DNA of 6,023 nt. It comes from WTJX01 sp045106295. Lineage in GTDB: Bacteria > Bacteroidota > Bacteroidia > Cytophagales > JAAEPT01. The stretch is from NCBI GenBank assembly GCA_045106295.1, contig JBGCEI010000188.1, forward strand, positions 1 through 6,023. The letters run 5' to 3'. Position 1 is the first letter of the stretch, and each line of letters opens with the position of its first letter. The translations under genes were made by a program, and so were the position numbers. The notes under the pieces were generated by a model, which was not told where the DNA came from, made no database searches, and saw only the letters and a program-made list of their open reading frames with translations. Below are positions 5,749 to 6,023 of this stretch, in pieces.

Positions 5749-5763
5749 TAGCTAACAGCTTTA
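5727..5763 (+). repeat. Right heptamer repeat array flanking the four-helix-bundle gene
   Basis: Five consecutive heptamers start at 5729: AGCTAAA, AGCCAAC, GGCTAAT, AGCTAAC, AGCTTTA, consensus AGCTAAC. The array includes the last codons and TAA stop of the four-helix-bundle gene and ends 5 nt before the next ATG at 5769. It is the opposite-orientation partner of the left array, and in mRNA the two could pair and loop out the whole cistron. Confidence 0.75.
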
Positions 5764-5768
5764 AAAAC

Positions 5769-6023
5769 ATGTCTTTAAACAAAAATTATACAGGAACATA
5801 TAAATACAAATGGACTGATCTTCCAGCTCTAAAATTGAGTGGATTAGAACCATTAGTAGTAGGTCCTGAAACAAACTTTATAAACGTAGGGGAACGTACT
5901 AATGTAACAGGTTCTCGAAAATTCTTACGCTTAATTAAAGAAGAGAAATTCGAAGAAGCACTAGCTATCGCTCGTGACCAAGTAGAGGGTGGTGCTCAAA
6001 TCCTTGACGTCAATATGGACGAA
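5769..6023 (+). CDS. metH: Methionine synthase, folate/cobalamin-binding part (split MetH, C-terminal part), 5' end only
   Basis: The ATG at 5769 opens 85 codons that run to the right edge without a stop. The product starts with a tail of about 20 residues, then the opening of the pterin-binding barrel of MetH: LEPLVVGPETNFINVGERTN with the VTGSRKF loop (residues 26-52), EEALAIARDQVEGGAQILDV (62-81) and NMDE at 82-85. In full-length relatives this barrel, which binds methyltetrahydrofolate, is followed by the cap, cobalamin and reactivation domains, so most of this gene lies outside the window. Together with the protein at 4373-5377 it rebuilds the usual methionine synthase. It begins directly at the pterin domain, confirming that the split lies between the homocysteine and folate modules rather than being a frameshift. 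Its start is 20 nt after the four-helix-bundle stop. Confidence 0.95.
   Translation, partial: MSLNKNYTGTYKYKWTDLPALKLSGLEPLVVGPETNFINVGERTNVTGSRKFLRLIKEEKFEEALAIARDQVEGGAQILDVNMDE

Noticed and set aside
5377..5769. Frameshift or pseudogene explanation for metH being in two pieces
   Set aside because: The break falls at the boundary between the homocysteine and pterin modules, both parts have their own start, and split MetH is usual in Bacteroidota.
5398..5770. 11-bp direct repeat TTTAAAAACAT (5398-5408 and 5760-5770) as a target-site duplication of the inserted cassette
   Set aside because: The left copy is inside the four-helix-bundle coding sequence, at codons for the family-conserved FKN segment, and not outside the left repeat array. 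Probably coincidence in AT-rich DNA.

Overview
The window is AT-rich DNA that looks like Bacteroidota, most likely Flavobacteriia. The signs are two exact copies of the -7 promoter element TAnnTTTG with a suitably spaced -33 element or near match, no Shine-Dalgarno-like sequence before the starts, methionine synthase (MetH) split into separate genes, a DUF4403 lipoprotein, and a STAS/SEC14-like small protein. The genus cannot be named from this sequence.

Layout: 1-252 (minus) is the N-terminal part of a saccharopine dehydrogenase/reductase-family gene running off the left edge. A divergent AT-rich spacer (253-439) holding a perfect 24-bp palindrome separates it from a metallophosphoesterase (440-1201, plus). 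A consensus promoter (1223-1252) then drives a tight operon: plsC-like acyltransferase (1279-2019), gatC (2016-2300) and a DUF4403 lipoprotein (2302-3690). A small STAS/SEC14-like protein (3728-4117) follows.

The right third is a methionine-synthesis operon. A consensus promoter (4160-4190) is predicted to start transcription almost exactly at the first base of a SAM-I (S-box) riboswitch (4196-4296). The riboswitch precedes a gene for the homocysteine-binding domain of MetH (4373-5377). The folate/cobalamin part of MetH begins at 5769 and leaves the window at 6023. Between the two halves lies a 23S-rRNA-intervening-sequence-type four-helix-bundle gene (5389-5748). It is bracketed by degenerate 7-bp repeats, array-like and in opposite orientations, and looks like an inserted cassette.

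The most notable observation is the riboswitch expression platform. There is no terminator. Instead 4330-4341 is complementary at 11 of 12 positions to 4369-4380, the segment containing the metH AUG. The same strand can pair perfectly over 10 bp with the 5' strand of the aptamer (4198-4207). This suggests a SAM-controlled translational switch that hides the start codon itself, which would suit a phylum that relies little on Shine-Dalgarno sequences. Second in interest is the repeat-flanked four-helix-bundle cassette inside the metH operon.
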